A DNA stretch of 64,000 nt from Streptomyces sp. Root1304 (GTDB taxonomy: Bacteria; Actinomycetota; Actinomycetes; Streptomycetales; Streptomycetaceae), in NCBI RefSeq assembly GCF_001426405.1, contig NZ_LMEP01000022.1:63363-127362 (forward strand), given 5' to 3'. Position 1 is the first letter of the stretch. Every line of letters begins with the position of its first letter. The notes beneath the pieces were generated by a model that was not told the origin of the DNA, did no database searches, and saw only the letters and a list, made by a program, of their open reading frames with translations. This document shows positions 49,870 through 58,083 of the stretch, piece by piece. Position numbers and translations under genes: made by a program.

Positions 49870-50976
49870 TCAGGCGCCGACGGGGGCGAGGCGGTGCACG
49901 GGGCGCGGGTAGGAGGGCTTGAACGACACCGGGGTGGTCGCCGAGGAGGTGACGGCGGTGGCCAGGTCGGCGGCCTTGACGGCTTCGGTGACGGCCGCGT
50001 CCAGGGCGTCGGGCTCGCAGGCGACCCGGGCGTTGACGACGGCCCGGCCGACCGGCGCGTCCGCTTCGGCGGCGCGGTCGAGGGTGGGCTGCGCGCCGGA
50101 CTCGGTGAGGCTGAGCTTCGCGAAGTCGCCGTCGGCCGTCTCCACGGTGATCTTGGCGTGGCCGATCACGGCGTCGTGCTCCGCGGCCCAGACGGACAGC
50201 TCCTGGAGGACGGTGCGGGCCCACGCGGTCGCGTCGAAACCGTCCCCGGCGGCGGTGAGGTCGAGCTCCTGGTTCATCCAGGCGAGCTGGGCCTCGGCGG
50301 CCGCGTAGCGGTCGTAGTCGATGTCGAGGACGACGTCCTCGTTCGTCGCCGGTGCCTGCCAGGCGTCGAGGAGCGTCTCCAGGTGGGCACCCGTGGTGGC
50401 CGAATAGCCGACGACGGTCGCCTTCGGGTTGCTCGTACGGAGCGAGGCGAGGAGTTCCTCGGCCCGGTCCGGCTCGATGGTGTCCAGCTTGTTCACGGCG
50501 ATGACGTCGGCCTCGGTGACCTGCTGGCGGAAGAGGTACGAAAGGTCCGACTCCGGCTCGCCCCGCTCGGCGGCGCGGGCGAAGGCCAGGTGACGCAGCG
50601 GGTCGACCACGGTGGTCAGCGGTGCGACGACCATGTCGTCGCCGTAGTACTGGCGCAGCGGTCGCACGACGGTGGCCTGGAGGTCCGTGCAGCTGCCGAC
50701 GGCCTCGGCTATCACGGTGTCGACGCTGTCGGAGGCGACGAGTGCGACGATCGCCTCGACGAGGTCCTCGAACTTGCAGCAGAAACAACCGCCGGTGACC
50801 TCGGCGACGCTGTCGAGCTTGCTCCGTACGAGCTTGGTGTCGACCAGCTCGACGCCCTGGTCGTTGGTGATGACGGCGACCTTGCGGCCCTGCTCCTGGA
50901 GCGCGAGCGCGGCGGCGGTCATGGTCGTGGTTTTGCCCGCCCCGAGGAATCCGGTCAGGGGGATGAAGGTGATCAT
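49870..50976 (-). CDS. COG0523 (CobW/G3E) GTPase
   Basis: A 368-aa P-loop GTPase. Walker A GFLGAGKTTT (about 9-18), the metal-binding CxCC motif GGCFCCKFEDL with Cys 64, 66 and 67, switch/Walker B region VIAEAVGSCTD, and guanine motif NKLD near residue 195; then a CobW C-terminal-like domain. COG0523 proteins insert or traffic metals (Zn, Co, Fe). Placed in operon B between ArsM and the FemAB-like gene, it may deliver metal or cofactor to the radical SAM protein. That is inference; its cargo cannot be read from sequence. Confidence 0.85.
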   Translation of the reverse strand: MITFIPLTGFLGAGKTTTMTAAALALQEQGRKVAVITNDQGVELVDTKLVRSKLDSVAEVTGGCFCCKFEDLVEAIVALVASDSVDTVIAEAVGSCTDLQATVVRPLRQYYGDDMVVAPLTTVVDPLRHLAFARAAERGEPESDLSYLFRQQVTEADVIAVNKLDTIEPDRAEELLASLRTSNPKATVVGYSATTGAHLETLLDAWQAPATNEDVVLDIDYDRYAAAEAQLAWMNQELDLTAAGDGFDATAWARTVLQELSVWAAEHDAVIGHAKITVETADGDFAKLSLTESGAQPTLDRAAEADAPVGRAVVNARVACEPDALDAAVTEAVKAADLATAVTSSATTPVSFKPSYPRPVHRLAPVGA

Positions 50977-51012
50977 GTGGTCCTTCTCGTCCTTGTCGTG
51001 GAGTCGGGCGGG

Positions 51013-52272
51013 TCAGCCGCAGCAGCTGTCGCCGGAGCCGCCCAGGAGGGGCAGGTTCGCGGGCTGGGCCGGGGCGGGGGACGCAGCGCCGAACGCGACG
51101 CGCCTGCTGTTTCCGAAGGCGTCGAGCCAGGCGTTCGCCTGCGGCCGCAGCGCCGGGTCGGAGAGCAGCATCGAGGTGGTGACTTCGCGCGGGGTGCAGC
51201 CGCGCAGGGCCTTCGCCTGGTGGGCGCCGGCGCCGAACTCGACGGTGCGCAGCCCCTCGGCGTAGGCATCGCGGACGGGCGCGTCGAGGACGAGGGCGAA
51301 GTAGATGCCGCTGCGCTCGCCGATCGCGGCGTAGTCGAAGCCTGCCCACTTCGGGAAGAGGCGGTGGTTCTTGCGGATGGTGACGCAGGTGGCGACCAGC
51401 GCGCCGTCCTTGTAACCGAGGTACGCACGCACGTCCGCGCCCTCGTCGATCAGGGCGGAGAGGATGCCCACGATGTGCTCGGGCTCCTCGCCGGCGCCGT
51501 TCTTCTCCCTGTTGAGACAGGTGAGTTCGGCGATGCGCGCGACGTAGGGGCGGATGTCGGTTCCGTCGACGCGCTCGATCGTCACACCGGCCGCCTCAGC
51601 GCGGCGGACGTCGCCCTTGATGCGCTGGCGCTTCTTCAGCGGCAGGGCGGCGAGGTGCCCTTCCCAGTTCGGCGCGTCGAGGCTCATGAAGTCCTCGTAG
51701 CCCCAGAAGGTGCTGGACGCACCGGCCGCGTTGAGCGCGTCGACGAGGGCGTCGTTGCCGCGCCTGCTGGGGATCCAGGGGGCGACGATGCAGCGGATGC
51801 CGGCCTCGAAGGCGGCGGGCACGAGCTTGTCGACGATGGACCCCATCAGCGTGGGAGTCCAGAAGTTGTAGGCGACCTCGGTGCGGTAGCCCAGCGGGGA
51901 GCCGAGGAGGAGCGTCGGGAAGAAGGGCTCGGTTCCCAGGGCGTCGACCTCGGCGCTGCGCGTGGCGTCGGTCTCGGCGCCGCAGCACACCTCTTCACCG
52001 GAGGGCGCCTGCCATCCCAGGTAGGTGCGCGGCTCGTGGTCGACGACCGGCGGGGTGGTGAGGATGTAGCCGGGGAGGAGGGCCAGTTCGCCGCGGGCGC
52101 GGTGGGCGAGGGTGTGCCAGGGCTGGACGTCGGGGAGCACCTTCTCCGTGGCCCGCAGCCAGCTGGGGCCGAGGTACGGCCACGAGTCGGTGAGGCCGGC
52201 GAGCTCGCCGGTCCAGTCCATGTCCGGGAGGGCCTGGCCGGTGGAGATGACGACGCGGGGTGATCCACCCAT
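51013..52272 (-). CDS. FemAB/GNAT-like acyltransferase with Cys-rich tail
   Basis: A 419-aa protein resembling pfam04339-type 'peptidogalycan biosynthesis' GNAT/FemAB-like enzymes. Seen: FPTLLLGSPLGYRTEVAYNF, AGIRCIVAPWIPSRRGNDAL, LPLKKRQRIKGDVRRAEAAG and, in the second half, YLGYKDGALVATCVTIRK and GIYFALVLDAPVRDAYAEG. Cys pair at EEVCCGAETD (about 94-95) and a tail GGSGDSCCG. FemAB-type enzymes transfer an aminoacyl group from tRNA; GNAT relatives transfer acyl groups. A role in adding an acyl or aminoacyl group to the arsenical product is inferred from operon B. Confidence 0.78.
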   Translation of the reverse strand: MGGSPRVVISTGQALPDMDWTGELAGLTDSWPYLGPSWLRATEKVLPDVQPWHTLAHRARGELALLPGYILTTPPVVDHEPRTYLGWQAPSGEEVCCGAETDATRSAEVDALGTEPFFPTLLLGSPLGYRTEVAYNFWTPTLMGSIVDKLVPAAFEAGIRCIVAPWIPSRRGNDALVDALNAAGASSTFWGYEDFMSLDAPNWEGHLAALPLKKRQRIKGDVRRAEAAGVTIERVDGTDIRPYVARIAELTCLNREKNGAGEEPEHIVGILSALIDEGADVRAYLGYKDGALVATCVTIRKNHRLFPKWAGFDYAAIGERSGIYFALVLDAPVRDAYAEGLRTVEFGAGAHQAKALRGCTPREVTTSMLLSDPALRPQANAWLDAFGNSRRVAFGAASPAPAQPANLPLLGGSGDSCCG

Positions 52273-52302
52273 GTCAGTGTCCTTTTCGTGTGAGCGGGTG
52301 GG

Positions 52303-53553
52303 TCAGCACTTCACGCAGCAGCGGATCTTGCCCGCGTCCTCGGCGTCGGTCCGACGCTCCTGCCAGAGCTCCTCGACGCGCTTGTCGGGGTGGGTCCACT
52401 CGACCCAGAAGCCGCGGTCGACGGTGGCGATGTCCTCCATCCACGGTGAGGAGAGCAGCGGGGAGCCCTTGAACAGCAGCAGTCGGGTCTGCAGGGCGGT
52501 GGGGTCGGTGACGCGGGCGAGTCCCGTCTCGACCAGCCAGTCCTCGAAACCGAGGAGCTCCTCGTACTCGATCCACGGGGTGAAGGGGATGAACGTCGGG
52601 TAGAGCTCGAAGCCGATCCGCTCGGCCTCGTCGACCGCCTCGCGCATGTGGTCGACGTCGATGTGCTTGTCGAAGATGCGCAGGATGCGGTTGGAGGGGA
52701 ACTCCAGGGCGCAGGTGACGCGGCGCAGTCCGAGCGAGACGAGCTTCTCCAGCTCCTTCGTGTAGTCCAGGACGTGGTCGACACGCGTCGTGAACTCGAA
52801 CGTGATCGGGCCGATGGCCTCGACGAGCCGCTCGACGACACCGATGCCGATGGTGCGGGAGTTGAAGAACTCGGCGTCGATGAAGCAGAAGTGCCGGACG
52901 CCCTCCTCCGCCAGCTGCAGTGCGTCGGCCAGGACGCTGTCGGCGTCGTAGGCGGCGACGCCACCGTCGTACGCACCGTACACGGAGCAGTAGGTGCACT
53001 TGTGGTGGCAGCCGCGGGAGGCCTCGATGTTGCCCATCAGGCCGAACGGCGAGTGGTGCGCCGGGTAGTGCACGAGCGAGGGGAACAGATCCCGCGCGGG
53101 CTTGGTGACCGAGATGCGCCGGCGCGGGGGCTTGGGCCGCATGCCCGCGCGGGTCATCAGGGCGGGCACCTCGTCGAGCGCGAGGGTGCCGGCGGCGAGC
53201 TGGGCCAGCTCCTCGCTGATGAGCTCGGGCTCCTCCATGATGATGCCGTCGGCGACCTCCAGGAACTCCCGGTGGTTCATCTGCGCGTACTGACCGAAGG
53301 TCACGACCGTGGTGCCGTACGCCTCCGAGACCCTGCGCGCCAGGGCGATTCCGCGCTCGAGGCCCTCGAACTGCTGGACCGAGACGAGCGTGAGGTCGAA
53401 GGGGCCTTCCGGAATGGCGTCGGGAAGCAGGTGCGCGTCCCAGCCGACGACGTCGGCGCCGTGGTGCTGCAGAGCGGCAGCCGCACACGCGGACGTCAGG
53501 GGCTGGAGCTCCGCTTCGAACGCGGAGGCGACCAGAACACGGGGACTACTCAC
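52303..53553 (-). CDS. arsL: RCCLKC-tail radical SAM protein, ArsL candidate
   Basis: A 416-aa radical SAM enzyme. Residues 1-135 form a cobalamin-binding-like Rossmann domain without the His of DxHxxG. The radical SAM core begins with SRGCHHKCTYCSVYG; Cys 182, 186 and 189 bind the 4Fe-4S cluster. The protein ends in RCCVKC (411-416), close to the RCCLKC tail of a family that includes ArsL. ArsL moves the 3-amino-3-carboxypropyl group of SAM to As(III), making hydroxyarsinothricin and releasing MTA. GTG 53553 is chosen; the frame is open further upstream but overlaps the operator block. First gene of operon B. Confidence 0.85.
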   Translation of the reverse strand: MSSPRVLVASAFEAELQPLTSACAAAALQHHGADVVGWDAHLLPDAIPEGPFDLTLVSVQQFEGLERGIALARRVSEAYGTTVVTFGQYAQMNHREFLEVADGIIMEEPELISEELAQLAAGTLALDEVPALMTRAGMRPKPPRRRISVTKPARDLFPSLVHYPAHHSPFGLMGNIEASRGCHHKCTYCSVYGAYDGGVAAYDADSVLADALQLAEEGVRHFCFIDAEFFNSRTIGIGVVERLVEAIGPITFEFTTRVDHVLDYTKELEKLVSLGLRRVTCALEFPSNRILRIFDKHIDVDHMREAVDEAERIGFELYPTFIPFTPWIEYEELLGFEDWLVETGLARVTDPTALQTRLLLFKGSPLLSSPWMEDIATVDRGFWVEWTHPDKRVEELWQERRTDAEDAGKIRCCVKC

Positions 53554-53629
53554 ACTTCCCCCCAGGGAGTGATCAAGGAGCGTGACGGATCGAGATGGGG
53601 CCGGGTCAGAGCCGAGGTCGGTAACGACG

Positions 53630-53692
53630 CTGTCGACCGACGGCCGGAACCCTGCCAGCGTTGAGCGATGTATGTCAATAGATCGATGAATG
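53630..53692 (-). promoter_or_regulatory. Shared promoter/operator block of operon B
   Basis: Nearly identical to 43007-43069, including 29 identical bases (53664-53692). It gives TTGACA as -35 and CAGGGT 18 bp later as -10 on the minus strand, 77 bp upstream of the radical SAM start. The match over the promoter and not over the coding sequence indicates shared control. Confidence 0.75.
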
Positions 53693-54397
53693 ACTGAAAG
53701 CCCACCCTCGTGACCCCCGTCGCCACGGGGCACCGATGCCCTGATTCGCCCTCCTCTGTGGCTGGTTGCGAAGAGAGGCTACTTGCTTGAATTCTTTAGT
53801 TCACACAGCTTGAAGCCGTCCGGGCGGGCGCGTCGACCGGCGACCACTGGGGCTTCGGAATTCGTGGCCACCCACAGGCAGCGCACCCACCGCCTCGGCG
53901 CATGACTCAAATTCAATCGCCGATCATCGATGGTTTCGCCCCACCAGATCTCGCCAGGATGGCTCTGAGGCGGTAGCGTTCGGCCACGGCATCGCGGTCC
54001 GCACCCGGGGTCAGCGGGTGAACGGCTACCGACGCCTTGACGCTTCAGGCCCTTCAAAGGGGAGTGGGCTGAACACCGATCGTCCGGGCGCGGGAGCGCC
54101 CCACGGCAGCCCCTACGGGCCTGAGCGAGTTCAACGGGCACGCGGGAGGATCTCCGGGACATCCGGTTGCAGGCCCTGAGCAGCCATCATCCGCACCCCC
54201 GGTATCCACCGCGCCGCCCTCCCGGAGCACCTGCAGGCTCACCCGGCGTCCCGCCTCGTCCACGCGGCAGGGGCGCGAACGGCGGTCACGACCACAGCAC
54301 TTCCGCGACCCGCCCCCAGACCTGCAGGCCATACGGGTGACGATCCACCACCGGTGTCCCCGATTCCCGTCCCTTCCATCACCGCAAAGGCACCGCC
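53693..54397. other. Intergenic region between operon B and pstS
   Basis: 705 bp with no gene I can support; short frames here have no recognisable domain. The left half is a duplicated copy of the 43070-43460 region (27-bp element at 53909-53935). The right half should carry the pstS promoter. I saw no convincing PHO box. Confidence 0.6.
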
Positions 54398-55318
54398 ATG
54401 TCTTTCATGCCCACCGAAACCCGCAACAGAGCAGCGCGCCTCACCGGACGACGTGTCCGCCAGGGCGCCTCCGTCACCTCCGCCGCCCTCCTCCTCTCCG
54501 CCGCCCTGACCGGCTGCGCCGGCTCCGCGATGGCCGGATCGGACGCCATCCAGGCCAGCGGCTCCACCACTGTCGCCCCGGTGGCATCCGATGCGGCCGA
54601 GGCGCTGAAGGCCAAGGGCCTGAACATCACCGTCGCCACCCAGGGCGGCTCCGCCGGCGGCATCTCCCAGCTCGGCACCGGCCAGATCAACATCGCGCTG
54701 AGCTCCAAGCCTCTGTCGGAGAAGGACCAGAAGGCCTACCCCGACACGGACTTCGTGACCACGCAGATCGGCGCGGACGCCGTCGGCGTGATCATCACGA
54801 AGGAAGTGGCCGACGGCGGTGTCAAGGGCCTGACCAAGGACCAGGTCGCGGGCCTGTTCGAGGGCAGGATCACGAACTGGAAGGAGGTCGGCGGCCCCGA
54901 CCTCCAGGTCTTCGTGTACGACAAGGAGCCCGGCCGTGGCACCCGTGAGGTGCTCGACAAGTTCATCTACGGCAAGGGCGAGCCGCCGGCCCCGCCCAAG
55001 TCGGCGAACTACGCCATCGTCGGCGGCAACCTGGAGACCCGCAACAAGCTCAAGTCCACCCGCGGTTCCGTCGCCCCGCTGTCCACCGGCTTCATCGACG
55101 GTCACCCCGAGCTGGTCGCCGTGCCTCTGGAAGGCGTCGCCCCCACCCTGGCGAACGTGGCCTCCGGCAAGTACCCGATGACCCGCCCCCTGTACATGAT
55201 CACCAACGGCAAGCCGAAGGGCACCGTCAAGCAGTACATCGACTACATCCTCTCGCCCGAGGGCCAGAAGCTGCTGCCCAAGCACGGCTACCTCACGCGC
55301 GAGCAGATGGGCCTCTGA
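54398..55318 (+). CDS. pstS: PstS-like phosphate/arsenate-binding lipoprotein
   Basis: A 306-aa periplasmic-type binding protein anchored as lipoprotein (signal peptide, lipobox ALTGC, Cys about 40). The oxyanion-binding features ASGSTTVAPVASDAAEAL (about 51-68) and DKEPGRGTREVLDKF (about 180-194) match PstS. It is the first gene of an ABC importer operon directly beside the arsenic biosynthetic genes. Phosphate is the family substrate; arsenate is a close mimic, so dedicated arsenate uptake is a reasonable but unproven reading. Confidence 0.88.
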   Translation: MSFMPTETRNRAARLTGRRVRQGASVTSAALLLSAALTGCAGSAMAGSDAIQASGSTTVAPVASDAAEALKAKGLNITVATQGGSAGGISQLGTGQINIALSSKPLSEKDQKAYPDTDFVTTQIGADAVGVIITKEVADGGVKGLTKDQVAGLFEGRITNWKEVGGPDLQVFVYDKEPGRGTREVLDKFIYGKGEPPAPPKSANYAIVGGNLETRNKLKSTRGSVAPLSTGFIDGHPELVAVPLEGVAPTLANVASGKYPMTRPLYMITNGKPKGTVKQYIDYILSPEGQKLLPKHGYLTREQMGL

Positions 55319-55320
55319 CC

Positions 55321-57153
55321 ATGGGTCTCACTCTGGAGCGCCCCACCCAGGCGCCCGGACCCGCCGTGCCGCGGCCCTCCCCCGGGAGCGGCCGCGGCAG
55401 CCGGGCGAGATGGGTCTGGGGCTGGGCCTACAGCGGCATCCTGTCCGTGCTGCTCACCCTCACGGTCCTGCTCGGCTACCTGGTCACGGGCATCGCGAGT
55501 GGAACCATCGACTGGACGGCACTGCTCACCTCGTCCACCTGGAGTCCGGGGAACCTCGCGTTCGGCGGCCTGGCCATGATCTACGGATCGGCGGTCGTCT
55601 GCGTCCTGGCACTGGTTCTCGCCGTCCCCGTGGGCTGGGCGGCGGCCGTCGCCCTGTCCGAGTACCTTCCGCCTCGCCTCGCCAAGCCACTGCGCCTGAG
55701 CATCGAACTCCTGGCAGCGGTCCCCTCCATCGTCTACGGCCTGATCGGCATCATGGTGATCCGGCCGTTCGTGGCGAATCTCGGTGACGTGCCGGGCGGA
55801 GACAGCCTGCTCGCCGCCGGCATCGTCCTCGCCGTGATGATCATGCCGACGATCGTGGCGGTCAGCGTGGACGCGCTGGCCGCCGTACCCGGCCGGTATC
55901 GGGAGGCCGCGTATTCCCTCGGCCTCACCCGCCGCGAGGTCGTCCGGTCGGCCGTCCTCCCCCAGGCCCGCCCTGGCATGCGGGCCGGCGTCCTCCTCGG
56001 CCTGGCCCGGGCACTGGGTGAGGCCATCGCGGTCTTCATGGTCATCGGCCGCGCCGACGACCGGCTCCCCGAGTCACTCGGGGACGTGTTCTCCTTCCTC
56101 GTGCGCCCGGGCCAGACGCTCACCACCAAACTGGCCGGTCCCGAGCCGATGCTCGCGGGCACCTCGGGCCCGTACTTCGCGGCCCTGTGCGGGCTGGGCA
56201 TCATCCTGCTGGCCCTGGTCGCCGTCGCCACCGTCTGGGGCACCCGCGGCTCCACGGGAAGGGTCACACGCGCTCCACGTGCCCGGCGGTCATCCGCGTG
56301 GCTGCGCACTCCGAAGGACCGGCTCACCACCTTCGTTCGGCTCGGGGCCCTGCTGCTTCCGGGGGCTCTCCTCGTCGGCATGCTCGGCATCCTGCTGGTC
56401 CGCGGCGGCGAGGCGCTCAACCCGGTCTTCTGGTTCACGCCCTCCGAAGGAGCGGCGGGGGGCGGCATACGCGACCAGATCCTCGGCACCCTCCTGCTCC
56501 TCGCGACCACGGCGCTGATCGCGCTGCCGCTCGGCTACGGAGCGGGCATCGTGATCGGCACGCGCGCCTCCGCGAAAGCCGCCCGCGTGCTCGAGACCCT
56601 GACCGTGGCGGTCGGCGGAACGCCCACCATCCTTCTGGGACTCGCCGGATACGTCCTCTTCTGCACGACCATGGGCTGGGGCCGCTCCTGGCTGGCCGGC
56701 GCCGTGGTCCTGGTGCCCGTGGTGATCCCGGTGGTCGCCCTCACCACCGCAGGCCGGATCCGGAGCATGCCGACGGAAATCACCGAGGCCGCGCTCGCAC
56801 TGGGCCTCACCAGCTCCCAGTACGTCCGCTCCGTGGTCATTCCGTACACCTGGCCGGCCACGCTCACCGGCCTGCTGCTCGGCCTGGCCCGCGCGGCAGG
56901 AGAGACGGCTCCCCTGATCTTCACCGCCACGGTGTTCTTCGGGGCACCCGCTCTCCCGACCGGCATCGTCAACGCTCCGATCCAGGCCCTGCCCACGCAC
57001 ATCTTCACCCTGTCGCAGGACTCGGGCGCTCCCGAGGCGATCGCCCAGGCATGGGGCAGCGCCCTCGTCCTGGTCCTGATCACCGCGGGCCTGCTCAGCC
57101 TCGCGGTCTTCCTGCGCAACCGCTTCGAAGGAGCCCGACGATGGACGACGTGA
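55321..57153 (+). CDS. Fused PstC-PstA permease
   Basis: A 610-aa ABC permease in which PstC-like (about 1-300) and PstA-like (about 325-610) halves are joined. Each half has six helices and its own EAA-type loop: EAAYSLGLTRREVVRSAVLP and EAALALGLTSSQYVRSVVIP. Separate PstC and PstA proteins are usual. The basic linker around 305-325 (RAPRARRSSAWLR) is cytoplasmic. It starts 2 bp after the pstS stop; translation is coupled. Confidence 0.9.
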   Translation: MGLTLERPTQAPGPAVPRPSPGSGRGSRARWVWGWAYSGILSVLLTLTVLLGYLVTGIASGTIDWTALLTSSTWSPGNLAFGGLAMIYGSAVVCVLALVLAVPVGWAAAVALSEYLPPRLAKPLRLSIELLAAVPSIVYGLIGIMVIRPFVANLGDVPGGDSLLAAGIVLAVMIMPTIVAVSVDALAAVPGRYREAAYSLGLTRREVVRSAVLPQARPGMRAGVLLGLARALGEAIAVFMVIGRADDRLPESLGDVFSFLVRPGQTLTTKLAGPEPMLAGTSGPYFAALCGLGIILLALVAVATVWGTRGSTGRVTRAPRARRSSAWLRTPKDRLTTFVRLGALLLPGALLVGMLGILLVRGGEALNPVFWFTPSEGAAGGGIRDQILGTLLLLATTALIALPLGYGAGIVIGTRASAKAARVLETLTVAVGGTPTILLGLAGYVLFCTTMGWGRSWLAGAVVLVPVVIPVVALTTAGRIRSMPTEITEAALALGLTSSQYVRSVVIPYTWPATLTGLLLGLARAAGETAPLIFTATVFFGAPALPTGIVNAPIQALPTHIFTLSQDSGAPEAIAQAWGSALVLVLITAGLLSLAVFLRNRFEGARRWTT

Positions 57154-57875
57154 CAACCGGTCTCGCGCCGCTGGACGACACGGTCGACAAGACTGTCATC
57201 GCGGTCCGCGACCTGCAGATCTCCGACGGCACGAAGCGCCTGGTCGGTCCGGTCACCTTCGAGCTGGCCACCGGATCCACCACCGGCCTGTGCGGCCCGT
57301 CGGGCGCGGGCAAGTCCACGGTGCTGCGCGCCCTGGTCGACCTGCTGCCCCACGGACTCCGCCGCCAGGGCGAGGTGCAGGTCCTCGGCCGTCCCGTCCG
57401 GTACGGCAAGGGCGACGCCGGCCTGCGCAGCACGGTCGTCCTGGTGCCGCAGACCCCCGTGGTCTTCGGCGGCAGCATCCTGGACAACGCCCTGTTCGGC
57501 CTCCGGCACCTGGTGCGGGCGTCCCGTACGGAGCTGCGCGACCGCGTCGAGCAGGCACTGCGCGAGGCGGGCCTGTGGAGCGAGGTCGCCGACCGGCTGG
57601 ACACGCCGGCCCAGACCCTGTCCAACGGCCAGCGCCAACGACTGTGCCTGGCCCGCGCCCTGGCCCTCGAACCGGCGGCTCTCCTGCTCGACGAGCCGAC
57701 CAGCGCCCTGGACGAGCGGAGCCGCGACACCGTCGAGGAGTCCGTGGCAGCCCTGCGGGGCAACCGGACGGTCCTGCTCGTCTCCCACGATCCCGCACAG
57801 GTGGAGCGACTCTGCGACCGGACGGTCCGCATCGACCTGCCGAACACCTGCGAACCTTCCGCAGCGGCGGTCTGA
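57141..57875 (+). CDS. pstB: PstB-like ABC transporter ATPase
   Basis: A 244-aa ATP-binding subunit. Walker A GPSGAGKSTVLRAL (about 52-65), Q-loop VLVPQTPVVFGGS, signature variant LSNGQRQRLCLARAL (normally LSGGQ), Walker B ALLLDEPTSALD and switch SHDP. The ATG overlaps the permease stop by 13 bp. It is shorter and more divergent than housekeeping PstB. No phoU follows; a terminator does. Confidence 0.88.
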   Translation: MDDVTTGLAPLDDTVDKTVIAVRDLQISDGTKRLVGPVTFELATGSTTGLCGPSGAGKSTVLRALVDLLPHGLRRQGEVQVLGRPVRYGKGDAGLRSTVVLVPQTPVVFGGSILDNALFGLRHLVRASRTELRDRVEQALREAGLWSEVADRLDTPAQTLSNGQRQRLCLARALALEPAALLLDEPTSALDERSRDTVEESVAALRGNRTVLLVSHDPAQVERLCDRTVRIDLPNTCEPSAAAV

Positions 57876-57905
57876 ACGCTCGTCCACCCCGCCGGACCGG
57901 TGGAA

Positions 57906-57948
57906 CCTGGGCCCGCCCTCGCGACGAAAGCGCGACGGCGGGCCCAGG
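57906..57948 (+). terminator. Terminator after pstB
   Basis: CCTGGGCCCGCC (57906-57917) pairs with GGCGGGCCCAGG (57937-57948). The inner sequence CTCGCG/CGCGA adds further pairs. It closes the import operon 31 bp after its stop. Confidence 0.8.
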
Positions 57949-58083
57949 CGCATGATCGGGATGTCGGCGGCTCCACCGGCCGGGCCGTGTTGGTCGCGGA
58001 GGGTCCGCCCAGATCCCGCACACGGACGGTGCCTCCGTCGAGTACCCAGCCAGAGTGCCAACCGATGGCGCTCCTGTGACGAA

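Noticed and set aside
54236..54270. A PHO-box-like GCTCACCCGG upstream of pstS
   Set aside because: Only one 11-mer resembles the consensus; the following units do not, so PhoP control is not supported.
53779..54332. Minus-strand frames between operon B and pstS, one with LQVLREGGAV resembling an ArsR recognition helix
   Set aside because: The similarity covers about ten residues, with no winged-helix context around it.
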